Assembly (NCBI RefSeq): GCF_000620765.1
Contig: NZ_JIAK01000014.1
Location: 1 to 64,000 of the forward strand
Length of the DNA: 64,000 nt
Direction: 5' to 3'
Origin: Desulfovermiculus halophilus DSM 18834
GTDB lineage: Bacteria; Desulfobacterota; Desulfovibrionia; Desulfovibrionales; Desulfothermaceae
Shown: piece after piece, positions 31,611 to 48,298 of the stretch
Layout of the letters: every line of letters starts with the position of its first letter
Position numbering within the stretch: the first letter of the stretch is position 1
The notes under the pieces: generated by a model
What the model was told of the DNA's origin: nothing
The model's database searches: none
What the model saw: only the letters and a program-made list of their open reading frames with translations
Made by a program: the position numbers and the translations under genes

Positions 31611-32180
31611 TCAGTTGGGCAGATACAAAACAGCGTAGATCTCGGCCGGCTCATCCCCGGCACAGGAGACGTGGTGGGGGATGATGGAGTTGTAGTAGAT
31701 GCTGTCTCCGGGCTCCAGGATCGTGGTTTCTTCCCCGTAGACGATCTGCACCCGGCCGGAGACCACCACGATGAACTCCTCGCCTTCATGGGAAGAAAGA
31801 TCCGTGTGCTTGGCCGATTCGGGGAGGATTTGAATGAAGAAAGGCTCCATATGCCGGTCATTCTTGCCTTTTCCCAAAGAGTAAAAGCGCAGGGAGACAG
31901 GATGGTCCTTGTCCCGGATCATGTGCAGCTCTTCTTCCCGCTCCTGCAGGCGGACAATCAGTGGATCCTGGCTGACCTTGTCGTCCATGAAGGTGCCCAA
32001 GCGCAGTCCCAAAGCCCTGGAGATCTTGAGCAGGGGGCCGAGGCTGGGGTAGACGTCGTCTTCTTCCAGGGAAGAGAGAAAGGCAACGCTCAGGTCGGTT
32101 CTGGAGGCCAGCTCTTCCAGGCTGAGCTCCCGGGCCTGACGGAGCTTCTTGACTCTGGTGCCGATGGGGGTGTCGCTCAT
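31611..32180 (-). CDS. XRE-family regulator with cupin domain
   Basis: A 189-residue protein: an N-terminal lambda-repressor-like helix-turn-helix (residues 7-61, [21 protein letters not shown]) followed by a C-terminal cupin (about 105-185, [16 protein letters not shown], then [17 protein letters not shown]). Such proteins sense a small ligand in the cupin and repress or activate a nearby gene. It directly precedes the acyl-CoA synthetase and thioesterase genes, so fatty-acid or CoA-ester regulation is the likely role. The start ATG at 32180 lies before the repeated HTH pattern and is the family norm. Confidence 0.93.
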   Translation of the reverse strand: MSDTPIGTRVKKLRQARELSLEELASRTDLSVAFLSSLEEDDVYPSLGPLLKISRALGLRLGTFMDDKVSQDPLIVRLQEREEELHMIRDKDHPVSLRFYSLGKGKNDRHMEPFFIQILPESAKHTDLSSHEGEEFIVVVSGRVQIVYGEETTILEPGDSIYYNSIIPHHVSCAGDEPAEIYAVLYLPN

Positions 32181-32303
32181 TGATGCGTGCTCCTGCCGTG
32201 TATAGTCGTTGATCCAAGCAAGGGCAGGACAATACTGAGATTGGACCCAAAATGCAACGTTATCGGGTTGGGGATGATCAGCGTGACTCCTCTATGACCG
32301 GTT

Positions 32304-34435
32304 TTACCCGGTGGCCTTGATGACCATCAGGGTGATATCGTCATTGGGTGCCTCCCCCTGCCGAAAGTGTTCAAGCTCCTGCAGAAAGGTCCGGCAGATT
32401 CCATCCGCATCCACCTCCGCCAATTCCAGCAGCAGGGAATCGACCCGCTCTGTGCCGAACATCTCTCCGTCGGGATTTGTGCATTCCCAAACCCCGTCGC
32501 TGCAGGCCAAGAGGATATCGCCCGGATCAAAAACAATGGGCTCCGCGGCCTCGAATGTGCTGTGCTCCATGACCCCAAGGGGGATTCCCGAACTGTCCAG
32601 ATGGTGGATCTCACCGGAGCTGCGATACAGGAACAAGGGGGCATGGCCGGCTGAAATCCATTCCAGGGTGGCCTGTTCACAGTCCAAGACCCCATAGAAC
32701 ATGGTCATGAAGTAGGTATCTTCCGTGTCCCGGCACAGGGAGCTGTTCAGCTCGGAGAACAGGCTGTTCAGGTCGCTTCCGTGCCGCATGGCCAGGGCGT
32801 GGAGCATGGCCCGGGCCGTGGCCATGACCAGGGCTGTGCCCACCCCGTGCCCGGAGACGTCGCCCAGGGCCAGGGCGGGATGATGAAGACTGTCTTGGCC
32901 CAAGAAGATGAAATCGTAGTAATCCCCGCCTGTTTCCTGGCAGTACTGACTCATCCCGGTCAGGTCGAAGCCGGGGCATGGAGGGGCTTGGTCCGGAAGC
33001 AGGCGCTGCTGAATGATCCTGGCCAGCTCCAGAGACTGCTTCATCTCTTCTCGTTCCTGAAGCCTCGGTCCCAGGCAGTTGAAGACGTCTCCCAGCTCGT
33101 TCAGCTCCCGGCAGTAGTTGGTTTGCACCTTGGTCTCGAAATCACCGTCGGATAGGCGGTTGGCGGCGACAGCCAGCTCCTGGACCGATTCGGTCAATTT
33201 GCGGGAGCGAACTACGGCCAGGCCGATGGCCAGCAGGACGGCCAGAACGGTCAGGACGGCGGCGATGGACAGGCCGAGATTCATCTGATGGGTTATGTGC
33301 TCTTCAGCGGTCAAGGCCTGGGCTATGACCTCTCTGTATGGAACTACAGCCACGGGGAAGGTTCGTTGTCTGTCCGGCTTCCATAGGCCCACAGGGCTTC
33401 TTGGCCCTGATAGGGCATCCTGTGGATCCCGGAACGTCCGGCCCGGATATCCTCCAGCAGAGCATTCAGGTGTTCTGCCGGAAGGTCCAGGAACTTCTGC
33501 TCCACCGGGATCCGCCAATCGCGATTGACGTCCTCTTTCCGGTTCCGGAGCAGGATCTCCAGTTGCCGGTTCGGCGCCCGCCGCCGGCCCGGGCGATAGG
33601 CAACCACCATGCAGTCCATGCTTTGGGACCATTGGTCCGGGATGTTCCAGTCGGCGAAGAACTGGCGGTAGTCGATATCCAGGGCGGTGACCCCGGCCAC
33701 GCTGCCGTCCCTGGAGTGGATGGGCATGGCCATGGTCAGGATCATGCTTCCGGTGCTCACATCAGTCATGATCTGCTCGATCTGACCGCCATGATCCAGG
33801 GCCAGCATGTACCACAGGCGTTCTCTTGGATCGTAGCTCGAGGGATAGGCGCCTTTCCCCGGGTAGCTGACATGCATGCCGGACTCCAGGGCGGTGTACT
33901 GCCACAGGAAGAGCTCCGGCTGAATGTTGTGCAGGGTGCGGTACACGTCCGGCATGGTGCTCAGGCGACGAACCTGGTCCTGGACCTGCTCTTTGTCCAC
34001 TCCGGGCGCAAGATAGATGGTCTGCTGAGTGAAGGAGACCGGAATCGGGTGGGCCTTGCCCCGGCTGTCAGTCTGCCTGTACTTGTCTGTGGTGGTCAGG
34101 TCCCCGGGCTGCTCCTGGGGTGATGTATAGTCCTCGGCGTAGTACACAGGAGGGGGAGAGGAAGGCGGATCGGCCCTCAGGCGGCTTGTGACCGCCTGGG
34201 CCTGGATGTGCAGGGCCATCTCGGCCAGGGAACGATCCCGGTGCAGGATATGGGCATAATCGGCGGTCAGGGTCTGCAGCAGGCTCCGGGCGCTTTCTTC
34301 CATCCGTTCCCGGGCATCTTCGGCGATCTTGTCCCCGAAGTAGTTTACGGAGATTTGTTGGGCGGCAAAGCTTAGGCATAGGGGGACAAGGGCGACCGTC
34401 AGGAGCAGGAGTAGGAGCTTGGTCTGGAATTTCAT
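32304..34435 (-). pseudogene. Membrane sensor phosphatase (dCache-HAMP-PP2C/SpoIIE) with a single-base frameshift
   Basis: Two overlapping frames join into one protein of about 710 residues. The first (from ATG 34435) has a membrane segment (LLLLLLTVALVPLCL), then a large periplasmic dCache-like sensor domain ending ALWAYGSRTDNEPSP before a TAG. The second frame continues VAVVPYREVIAQAL, a second membrane helix (about 20 residues), a HAMP-like linker and a SpoIIE/PP2C phosphatase (GGDYYDF, LALGDVSGHGVGTALVMA, CSDGVWE). The switch lies at about 33350-33360 in a CCCC run, so one C appears missing. It may be a true mutation, a phase-variable tract or a sequencing error. If intact it would dephosphorylate an anti-sigma antagonist. 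The TAG is not a recoding signal since the frame itself changes. Confidence 0.82.
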
Positions 34436-34570
34436 GCCGGCTCTGGGGTTTGGACCCGAAAAATAGGAATTTTTCACGTTACACAGTCGTATAGCATGAA
34501 CGCAGAGGGATGGAAAGGGAGGCCCTCTGTCCGCTGGTCAACCGGCATGGATACTGGTACAGTTGCTTTT

Positions 34571-35881
34571 ATGGCACACATACAGCGTCCCAGGTGCGTC
34601 GTCCTCGGCCTGGACGGCCTGCCTTTTTCTCTGGCCCGGGAGCTGGGGGCTGGGGAAGAGTTCCCGAACCTGGCCCGCTTGAGCCGCACTCCAAAGGCCC
34701 AGGCTATCCGAGCCGAGCTGCCCGAGCTCTCCCCGGTGAACTGGACCTCGTTCTTTACTGCTTCCGGTCCGCAGGAGCACGGGATCTTCGGGTTCACTGC
34801 CATCGATCCGGTCTCCTACCAACTGCGCATCGCGGATTTTTCCCAAGTTCAGGCCCCGACCATCTTTAGCCGCTTGGGGGACAAAGGGCTGACCAGCAAG
34901 GTGATCAACCTGCCCAATACCTATCCAGCGATGACCCTGCGGGGGATGCTCATTTCCGGGTTCGTGGCCCCGGATCTGGAAAGGGCGGTCTACCCCCGGG
35001 TCCTGGCCGGGATGCTGGCCTCCAGGGGGTACAAGCTGGAAGCGGATACAGAGCGGGGACGGGCCGACTTCGGCTTCTTGCTCTCCGAGCTCCAGGCCAC
35101 CCTGAATTCTAGACGCATGGCCCTGGACTTGCTTTGGCCGGATCTGGCCTGGGACTTGTTCGTCTTTGTCCTGACCGAGACGGACCGGTTGGGGCACTTC
35201 CTGTTCCCGGCCCTGGTCGACCCGGATGATCCCTGGCACGGTCCGGTCATGGAGCTCTTGCGCACCTGGGATCAGCTCATCGGCGAGATCCTGGACCGCT
35301 ATCTGGCCCTGCCCGGTCCCAAGCGTCTTCTGGCCCTGGCAGATCACGGATTTACCACCCTGGAGACTGAGGTGGACGTAAATGTCTGGCTCATGAATAT
35401 GGGCTGGCTCCGTCAGCAGCGCAGGCCACAGCACGAGCTGGACGCCTCCTGCATTGCGGAAAAGAGCGCTGCCCTGGCCCTGGATCCCGGGCGGGTATAC
35501 ATTCACGATCAGCAGCGCTTTGCCCGGGGACGGGTGCCTGGAACGCAGGTCAACTCCGTGCGGGAGGAGATCCGGGCCGGGCTTTTGGAGCTCACCTGGA
35601 AGGGCAGGCCGGTCATGGCCCAGGTTCATTACGGGGAGGAGCTCTACCCCGGCTGCAAGCTGGCCATGGTTCCGGACTTGGTCTGTACTCCTCACCCTGG
35701 CTTTGATCTCAAGGCCAAGTTCGACCGGACCGAGATCTTCGGCTTCTTCGGCCGTCGGGGGATGCATACTGCCGATGATGTGTTCTGCTATGACTGCCAG
35801 GGAACGCAGATTGAGCATGTCCGGGATGTGGGGCGGGAGGTCCTGGATTTCTTTCAAGGAGCCTCAAAAATCATGGTCTGA
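34571..35881 (+). CDS. Alkaline-phosphatase-superfamily phosphodiesterase
   Basis: A protein of about 436 residues. The N-terminal VVLGLDGLPF with Asp, then SPVNWTSFFTASGPQEHGIFGF (Thr/Ser nucleophile region near residue 60) and the C-terminal LADHGFTT match the type I phosphodiesterase/nucleotide pyrophosphatase branch of the AlkP superfamily. The mid-part ETDRLGHFLFP supplies further metal ligands. It likely acts on a phosphodiester or phosphonate; the substrate is unknown. No signal peptide is visible. The start is uncertain because no clear ribosome site precedes ATG 34571, 34547 or 34496; I chose the one closest to the first strand. The mntA gene follows 15 bases after. Confidence 0.8.
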   Translation: MAHIQRPRCVVLGLDGLPFSLARELGAGEEFPNLARLSRTPKAQAIRAELPELSPVNWTSFFTASGPQEHGIFGFTAIDPVSYQLRIADFSQVQAPTIFSRLGDKGLTSKVINLPNTYPAMTLRGMLISGFVAPDLERAVYPRVLAGMLASRGYKLEADTERGRADFGFLLSELQATLNSRRMALDLLWPDLAWDLFVFVLTETDRLGHFLFPALVDPDDPWHGPVMELLRTWDQLIGEILDRYLALPGPKRLLALADHGFTTLETEVDVNVWLMNMGWLRQQRRPQHELDASCIAEKSAALALDPGRVYIHDQQRFARGRVPGTQVNSVREEIRAGLLELTWKGRPVMAQVHYGEELYPGCKLAMVPDLVCTPHPGFDLKAKFDRTEIFGFFGRRGMHTADDVFCYDCQGTQIEHVRDVGREVLDFFQGASKIMV

Positions 35882-35896
35882 ACCTGGATTGAGGGT

Positions 35897-36397
35897 ATGA
35901 ATAGAGTGGAAGATAAAGACATTCAGCTTTACGAGTTCCTCCAGGAAAATTATTCGGACATAGTCCTGGCCTATCTCTTTGGCTCACGGGTCGCGGGCCA
36001 CATCAGTCCGCAGAGCGATTACGATTTTGCAATTCTTCTGGACCGGGATGCAGACAAGGCAGTGGTGCGCTCATCTCTGGCTTCAGATCTGGCCGGGCTG
36101 CTGCACTCGTCCCGGATCGATGTGGTGATCCTAAACAACGCCCCGATTGATTTGTCTTTTGCAGTCATTTCTCAGGGTCAGATCCTGTATGAGCAAAGCG
36201 TGGAAGCCAGAGTGGATTTTGAGGCCAAGGTCATGGGAATGTATTTCGACTATTTACCTTTTTTGAAGAGGAGCAGGGATGACATCCTCAGGGAGGACCC
36301 CTATGCAGCAAGGGTTTTGCGGTATCGAAAAGCGTTTGGACGAACTCAGAGAACGCTTGGCCAGATTAGAACCGCTGAGTCACAAAAAACGGACTGA
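35897..36397 (+). CDS. mntA: MntA-type nucleotidyltransferase antitoxin
   Basis: A 166-residue minimal nucleotidyltransferase. The signature Gly-Ser-x10-Asp-x-Asp is at residues 29-43 (GSRVAGHISPQSDYDFA), and a third acidic residue follows in SSRIDVVILN. Proteins of this type (MntA) add AMP units to a HepT toxin and neutralise it. The gene overlaps hepT by 95 bases in a different frame, unusual even for toxin-antitoxin pairs, so the last about 31 residues and the start of HepT are encoded by the same DNA. It follows the phosphodiesterase gene by 15 bases. Confidence 0.87.
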   Translation: MNRVEDKDIQLYEFLQENYSDIVLAYLFGSRVAGHISPQSDYDFAILLDRDADKAVVRSSLASDLAGLLHSSRIDVVILNNAPIDLSFAVISQGQILYEQSVEARVDFEAKVMGMYFDYLPFLKRSRDDILREDPYAARVLRYRKAFGRTQRTLGQIRTAESQKTD

Positions 36398-36728
36398 TTT
36401 TGATAACGACCCTTATCTGCGGGATATTGTGGAACGTAATCTGGAAGTGGGTGCTCAGTGCTGCATAGATATCTGCCACCGAGTCATAGCTCTAGAAAAA
36501 GCCCAAAAGCCTGCTGACGCCCATGATGCCATACTTCGCATGGGGGAGTTGGGTATCGTGGACTCAGGGTTTGCCAAATGTCTGGCCCCGATTGCCGGAT
36601 TTCGAAACATTCTGGTCCATGAATATTTGGGCTTGAACTGGGATGAGATATACTCCAATCTTCAGCGTTTGGAGGATCTTGAGCGCTTTGCAGAGGCTGT
36701 ATCTGTTTGGATCAGGGAAAGCGAATAA
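36303..36728 (+). CDS. hepT: HepT-type RNase toxin
   Basis: A protein of 141 residues with the HEPN/HepT motif Arg-x4-His-x-Tyr visible as RNILVHEY near residue 101. HepT is an RNase toxin whose Tyr is modified by MntA. ATG at 36303 follows GGGAGGA by five bases and overlaps mntA; an earlier ATG at 36279 lacks this site. The pair is complete and all active-site residues are present, so it should be functional. The UvrD-type helicase gene begins 60 bases later. Confidence 0.87.
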   Translation: MQQGFCGIEKRLDELRERLARLEPLSHKKRTDFDNDPYLRDIVERNLEVGAQCCIDICHRVIALEKAQKPADAHDAILRMGELGIVDSGFAKCLAPIAGFRNILVHEYLGLNWDEIYSNLQRLEDLERFAEAVSVWIRESE

Positions 36729-36787
36729 TCGAAGCACAAGGCATGCAGAACGAATAACCGATAACGAATAAACAAGGGTGAACACCC

Positions 36788-38911
<2,124 letters not shown>

Positions 38912-38923
38912 GGGGACAGAGAA

Positions 38924-39161
38924 CAGAGGTCAGAGATCAGAGGACAGAGGTCGGAAGACAGAAGACAGGGGACAGAGATCAGAAGTCAGAGATCAGAGGT
39001 CAGAGGTCAGAGATCAGAGGACAGAGGTCGGAAGACAGAAGACAGGGGACAGAGATCAGAAGTCAGAGATCAGAGGTCAGAGATCAGAGATCAGAGGTCC
39101 GAGGTCAGAAGGCAGAAGACAGAGATCAGAAGACAGAGATCAGAAGAAAGAAGACAGAGGT
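38924..39161 (+). repeat. Heptamer tandem array, 34 in-phase units
   Basis: The sequence is 34 exact-length 7-base units of consensus CAGARRT/A (for example CAGAGGT, CAGAGAT, CAGAAGA) without a single insertion or deletion over 238 bases. Units 1-11 and 12-22 are identical, a perfect 77-bp tandem duplication. The purine-rich strand is the plus strand. It begins 12 bases after the helicase gene stop. No coding function is likely. Confidence 0.88.
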
Positions 39162-39196
39162 CGGCCTCAGGTCTAAATCCGGCGGATCGGGTGTAG

Positions 39197-39216
39197 GGGC
39201 GAATAATCATTCGCCC
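39197..39216. repeat. Palindromic element between heptamer arrays
   Basis: GGGCGAAT and ATTCGCCC flank AATC, giving an eight-pair perfect stem. It looks like a short REP-type palindrome inserted in the heptamer region (39162-39236), which otherwise shows no structure. Confidence 0.6.
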
Positions 39217-39236
39217 TCTTTGGGCTGAGCAGTGGA

Positions 39237-39292
39237 CAGAGGTCGGAGGACAGAGGTCAGAGGACAGGGGACAGAGGTCAGAGGACAGAAGT
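39237..39292 (+). repeat. Heptamer tandem array, eight units
   Basis: Eight more in-phase units of the same consensus (CAGAGGT, CGGAGGA and similar) lie downstream of the palindrome. The phase is not continuous with the larger array, so the interval was inserted or rearranged. Confidence 0.8.
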
Positions 39293-39397
39293 AGGATGCC
39301 GGAAATCGGGAGACCGTTACCCATCTCGCGTCAAGCGCAAAATGGGTAATTCAGGTTGGGGGAGGAATGGGTCGGGCGGTAAAGGCACACACCTCTT

Positions 39398-40894
39398 CTA
39401 TGTCCGCCCGTAGGCGGCGGCCATGTCTGCCAGGGCATCGGCCAGGTCCGGGCTCAGTTCCTCGGGCCGGGCCCGCCAGGCCCAGTTGGCCTGGGTGGTG
39501 CTGGGCAGGTTCATTCTGCTGTCCGCGTTCAGTCCCAAGAGATCCTGAAGGGGGAAAACGGCCTTGTCAGCCACTGAGCCCATGGCCAGGCGGACCAGCT
39601 CCCAGGGGACCTGGCGGTCCGGAAGCTCCCGGCCCAGATAGCGGTACAGGCGCTGCCTGGTCTGCTGGTCGGTCTCGTTCTGCAGCCAGCCCAGAACCGT
39701 GTTCGTGTCGTGGGTTCCGGTGTAGGCCACGCAGTTCCGCTCATAGGTGTGCGGCAGGAAGGGGTGCAGGGGATTGTCCTCGTAAAAGGCGAAGACCAAG
39801 ACCTTCATGCCCGGAAAGTTGAACAGGTGCATGACCTCCCGGACATCCGGGGTGATCTCCCCCAGGTCCTCGGCAATGATGGGCAGGCAGGGAAAGCGGG
39901 TGAGCAGGGTGCGGAAGAAACGGATGGCCGGGGCCTCGGTCCACCAGCCGTTGACCGCGGTTTCTTCTGCGTAGGGGACCTCCCAGTAGCCGACAAATCC
40001 CCGAAAGTGATCGATGCGCACGATGTCGTAGAGGGAAAAGGTGTGCTGCAGGCGCTGGATCCACCAGGCAAAGCCGGTGTCTTCCATCCGCTCCCAGTCA
40101 TAGACCGGGTTGCCCCACAGCTGCCCGGTGGAGCTGAAGTAGTCCGGCGGAACCCCGGCCACGGTGACCGGAGTACCCTGCTCGTCGAGCTTGAACTGCT
40201 CCGGCTGGGCCCAGACCTCGGCGCTGTCAAAGCTGACGTAAATGGGCAGATCGCCGATGATTTGGATTCCCTTGTGATTCGTGTATTTTTTTAGCCCGGC
40301 CCATTGACGGAAAAAAAGGAACTGTCCGAACTTGATCCTCTCTATCTCCACCCCCCGCTCCCGGGCCAGATCGTCCAGGGCCTGAGCATCCCGGTCCCGA
40401 AGCTCCCGGGGCCACTGATTCCAGCAGTCCCGTCCGCAGGCCTCCTTGGCCACGCAGAATAAAGCGAAGTCATCCAGCCAGTTTTTCTCCCGGAGACAGA
40501 AGCGGTGAAACTCGTCCTGGAGGCCGGGATAGGCCGGCAGGGCGGCATGGGCCATGTGCACAAGGTTCTGCTTGCTCTCTTCCGCGGCAGTGTAATCCAC
40601 CGTGGACGGGTCGGCGGGGGCTTGGGGCAGATCGGTCAAGGAGATGAGTCCATCCTCGGCCAGGAGTTCCGGACTGATCAGCAGGGTATTTCCGGCAAAG
40701 GCGGAGATGCTGCTGTACGGGGAATGGCCGTTGATTCCGGATGTGGGGGTCAGGGGCAGGATCTGCCAGAAGGCCTGACCGGCCCGGTGCATGAAGTCCA
40801 CGGCCCGGTAGGCGCCGGGTCCCAGGTCGCCGATTCCGAAAGGGGAGGGCAAGGAGGTAATGTGCAGGATGAGTCCGCTGCCGCGTCGGTTCAT
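39398..40894 (-). CDS. malQ: 4-alpha-glucanotransferase (amylomaltase), first copy
   Basis: A protein of 498 residues of the GH77 family. Motifs: LHITSLPSPFGIGDLG near the start, RIDHFRGF with the catalytic nucleophile Asp near residue 290, PIIAEDLGEI with the acid/base Glu near 340, and YTGTHDTNT near 390. It transfers glucan segments between maltodextrins in the cytoplasm. GGAG lies five bases before ATG 40894; an upstream start at 40954 has none. It is the last gene of the leftward alpha-glucan/trehalose set; a 145-bp gap with a hairpin (40920-40946) separates it from treZ. Confidence 0.93.
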   Translation of the reverse strand: MNRRGSGLILHITSLPSPFGIGDLGPGAYRAVDFMHRAGQAFWQILPLTPTSGINGHSPYSSISAFAGNTLLISPELLAEDGLISLTDLPQAPADPSTVDYTAAEESKQNLVHMAHAALPAYPGLQDEFHRFCLREKNWLDDFALFCVAKEACGRDCWNQWPRELRDRDAQALDDLARERGVEIERIKFGQFLFFRQWAGLKKYTNHKGIQIIGDLPIYVSFDSAEVWAQPEQFKLDEQGTPVTVAGVPPDYFSSTGQLWGNPVYDWERMEDTGFAWWIQRLQHTFSLYDIVRIDHFRGFVGYWEVPYAEETAVNGWWTEAPAIRFFRTLLTRFPCLPIIAEDLGEITPDVREVMHLFNFPGMKVLVFAFYEDNPLHPFLPHTYERNCVAYTGTHDTNTVLGWLQNETDQQTRQRLYRYLGRELPDRQVPWELVRLAMGSVADKAVFPLQDLLGLNADSRMNLPSTTQANWAWRARPEELSPDLADALADMAAAYGRT

Positions 40895-40919
40895 GGTGTC
40901 TCCATTCCAATGTTCAGGG

Positions 40920-40946
40920 TTCAGCTTTGCCTCAGGCAAACCTGAA
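40920..40946 (-). promoter_or_regulatory. Hairpin in the malQ leader
   Basis: TTCAG-c-TTTGCC pairs with GGCAAA-c-CTGAA around a TCA loop, 26 bases before the malQ start. It has no T-run and could regulate translation or RNA stability. No function is shown. Confidence 0.45.
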
Positions 40947-41039
40947 ATTGACATGTTGTATCTTCATGCTGCCATTATTTTGTGCAATCATGCAAAGGGG
41001 ATTTATGGGCACAATCAAAGAGTGATCTTTTTTGCTCTC

Positions 41040-42866
41040 TCAGCCGCCGGCATACAGCACAAAACTCCAGGGCATGAGGGAAATCTGGGTTGTATGCCCT
41101 AATACTGCCGGGGCCAGGCCGCCGGGACCGGCCCATTCTTCCCGGCTGGAGTCCAAAAGCAGGTTCCGAGCCCCCCTTGGAACTCTGGCGGTCCAGGTCT
41201 GCTTTCGGCCGGAGAAATTGCCGATGAACAGGATATCCTGTCCCCGATACCAGCGAAGGACGGTGAGCACGGTGTCATCGTTCCAGGTGTCGGCCTGGAC
41301 CCGGTCCTTGTCCAGGACCCGCAGCGGGGGAAGGGTGCGACGGAGGCGAAAGAGCTCTTGGTAAAGGGCCAGCATTTGGGCATGTTGGCCTGTAGAACAT
41401 AGGTCCCAATTGAGCTTTGAGTCCAAGAATGTTTTTTCATCCTGAGGATCCGGGGGCGTGCCTGCCCACTGAAAGTCCTTGAATTCTTCGGCCCGTCCGC
41501 GGCGCACGGCCTCCACCAGGTCCGGATCGGAATGGTGGACGAAATACAGGAAGGGAGCAGGCTCCGCGTACTCCTGGCCCATGAACAGCATGGGCACGAA
41601 CGGGGAGCAGAGCATGCACCCGGCGGCCAGCTTCAGGGCCTCGAAGTCCACCAGCCGGCTGAGGCGCTCGCCCAGCATGCGGTTGCCCACCTGGTCGTGG
41701 GTCTGGGAGTAGATGACGAACTGCTCTCCCCGGCACTCGCTGTTTGGGGTTCCGTGTCTCCGCTTGCGGAAGTTGGAGTACTGCCAGGTGTAGACATAGC
41801 CGTTCTCCATGCTTTTCTGCAAATCCTGCAGGCGGCCGAAATCCTGATAATATCCCTGATCCTCGCCGGTGAGCACGGCGTGCAGACTGTGGTGGAAATC
41901 GTCCGTCCACTGGGCCTGGTGGCCGAAGCCTCCCTGGGACCTGGGCCGCAGGACCTTGGCGTCGTTTAAGTCGCTCTCGGCAATGATGGAGATCGGCTTG
42001 CCCAGGTTCTGGCCCATGGCCTCCATTTCCTTGCTCAGCTCCTGCAGAAACGGATGTGGGCTCTGGTCCATTATGGCGTGTATCGCATCCAGGCGCAGGC
42101 CGTCGATATGGAAGTGTTCCGCCCAGTACAGGGCGTTGTCCAGGAAAAAGCGGCGGACCGGTTCGGAATAGGCCTGATCGAAGTTGATCGCCTCCCCCCA
42201 GGGAGTGGCGTAGGCCGAGGTAAAGTAGGGACCGAAGTCGCGTAGATAATTGCCTTCCGGGCCCAGGTGGTTGTAGACGACATCCAGGATCACGGCCAGA
42301 CCCGAACGGTGGCAGGCGTTGACCAGCTCCTTCAAGCCCTGGCATCCGCCGTAGGCCTGGCTGACGGCATAGGGAAAGACCCCGTCGTAGCCCCAGTTCC
42401 GTTCCCCCGGGCACTGGGCCACGGGCATCAGGGACAGGGCGGTGATCCCCAGCTTTTTGAGCTGGTCCAGCCGGGGGATGATTGCTTGGCAGGTCCCCTC
42501 CGGAGTGAAGGTCCCGATGTGCAGCTCGTAGAGGACGAGCTCGGAGTGAAAAATCCCGGTCCAATCCCGGTCCTCCCAGGCAAAGGCCCGGTGATCAACA
42601 ACCCGGGAGGGACCGTGCACGCCCTGGGGCTGGGAGTTGGAGGCCGGGTCCGGCCGTTCCAGTTCCCGGTCCAGGCGGTAGCGATACAGGCTTCCCGGGG
42701 GAACCCCGGAGATCACGGCCTGCCAATATCCCTGACCGGCAGGCTGCAGGGGCACGATGCGGTCCTGCTCCGGGTCCAGGATTGTGACCTCCATATGCTC
42801 CCGAAACGGGGCCCAGACCGTGAACCTGCACCTTGAGTCTCCCAGATAATGCGCACCGCAGATCAT
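41040..42866 (-). CDS. treZ: Malto-oligosyltrehalose trehalohydrolase
   Basis: A 608-residue GH13 enzyme. It releases trehalose from the reducing end of maltooligosyl-trehalose in the cytoplasm. An N-terminal CBM48-like segment (FTVWAPFREHMEVTI) precedes the barrel; catalytic regions are GLRLDAIHAIMD (nucleophile Asp near residue 255), IIAESDLND (acid Glu near 290) and SQTHDQVGNR near 395. AGGGA lies seven bases before ATG 42866. Its usual partner TreY, which makes the substrate, is not in this window; it may be elsewhere. It lies 59 bases downstream of glgB. Confidence 0.9.
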   Translation of the reverse strand: MICGAHYLGDSRCRFTVWAPFREHMEVTILDPEQDRIVPLQPAGQGYWQAVISGVPPGSLYRYRLDRELERPDPASNSQPQGVHGPSRVVDHRAFAWEDRDWTGIFHSELVLYELHIGTFTPEGTCQAIIPRLDQLKKLGITALSLMPVAQCPGERNWGYDGVFPYAVSQAYGGCQGLKELVNACHRSGLAVILDVVYNHLGPEGNYLRDFGPYFTSAYATPWGEAINFDQAYSEPVRRFFLDNALYWAEHFHIDGLRLDAIHAIMDQSPHPFLQELSKEMEAMGQNLGKPISIIAESDLNDAKVLRPRSQGGFGHQAQWTDDFHHSLHAVLTGEDQGYYQDFGRLQDLQKSMENGYVYTWQYSNFRKRRHGTPNSECRGEQFVIYSQTHDQVGNRMLGERLSRLVDFEALKLAAGCMLCSPFVPMLFMGQEYAEPAPFLYFVHHSDPDLVEAVRRGRAEEFKDFQWAGTPPDPQDEKTFLDSKLNWDLCSTGQHAQMLALYQELFRLRRTLPPLRVLDKDRVQADTWNDDTVLTVLRWYRGQDILFIGNFSGRKQTWTARVPRGARNLLLDSSREEWAGPGGLAPAVLGHTTQISLMPWSFVLYAGG

Positions 42867-42925
42867 GGATATTTCCCTGGGTAGAGGGTTGCTCGGGGGA
42901 CTGATCATCCGCCCTTTTCATCTTT

Positions 42926-44866
<1,941 letters not shown>

Positions 44867-44924
44867 GGGGACCTCGCTTGGTGAATGGGTTGTACTCATT
44901 GTCCGGGCTGAGAGGAGGGGTGCC

Positions 44925-44947
44925 TCCACTTTCTGTGTCGAAGAGCC
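44925..44947. mobile_element. MITE relic (right terminus only)
   Basis: TCCACTTTCTGTGTCGAAGAGCC matches the last 23 bases of both MITE copies. The rest of the element is absent and no target duplication can be identified. It lies six bases downstream of the treS stop. Confidence 0.75.
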
Positions 44948-44952
44948 AATTT

Positions 44953-48288
<3,336 letters not shown>

Positions 48289-48298
48289 AGGATGTACT

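Noticed and set aside
33344-33360. TAG in the sensor phosphatase read as pyrrolysine or recoded
   Set aside because: Similarity continues in another frame, not in the frame of the TAG, so it is a frameshift.
34538-35857. 439-codon minus-strand frame opposite the phosphodiesterase gene
   Set aside because: Shadow of the real plus-strand gene, which has the AlkP-type motifs. The same applies to the long antisense frames at 37322-38788 and 43289-44629.
38924-39292. CRISPR array
   Set aside because: The repeats are contiguous 7-base units without spacers and no cas gene is near.
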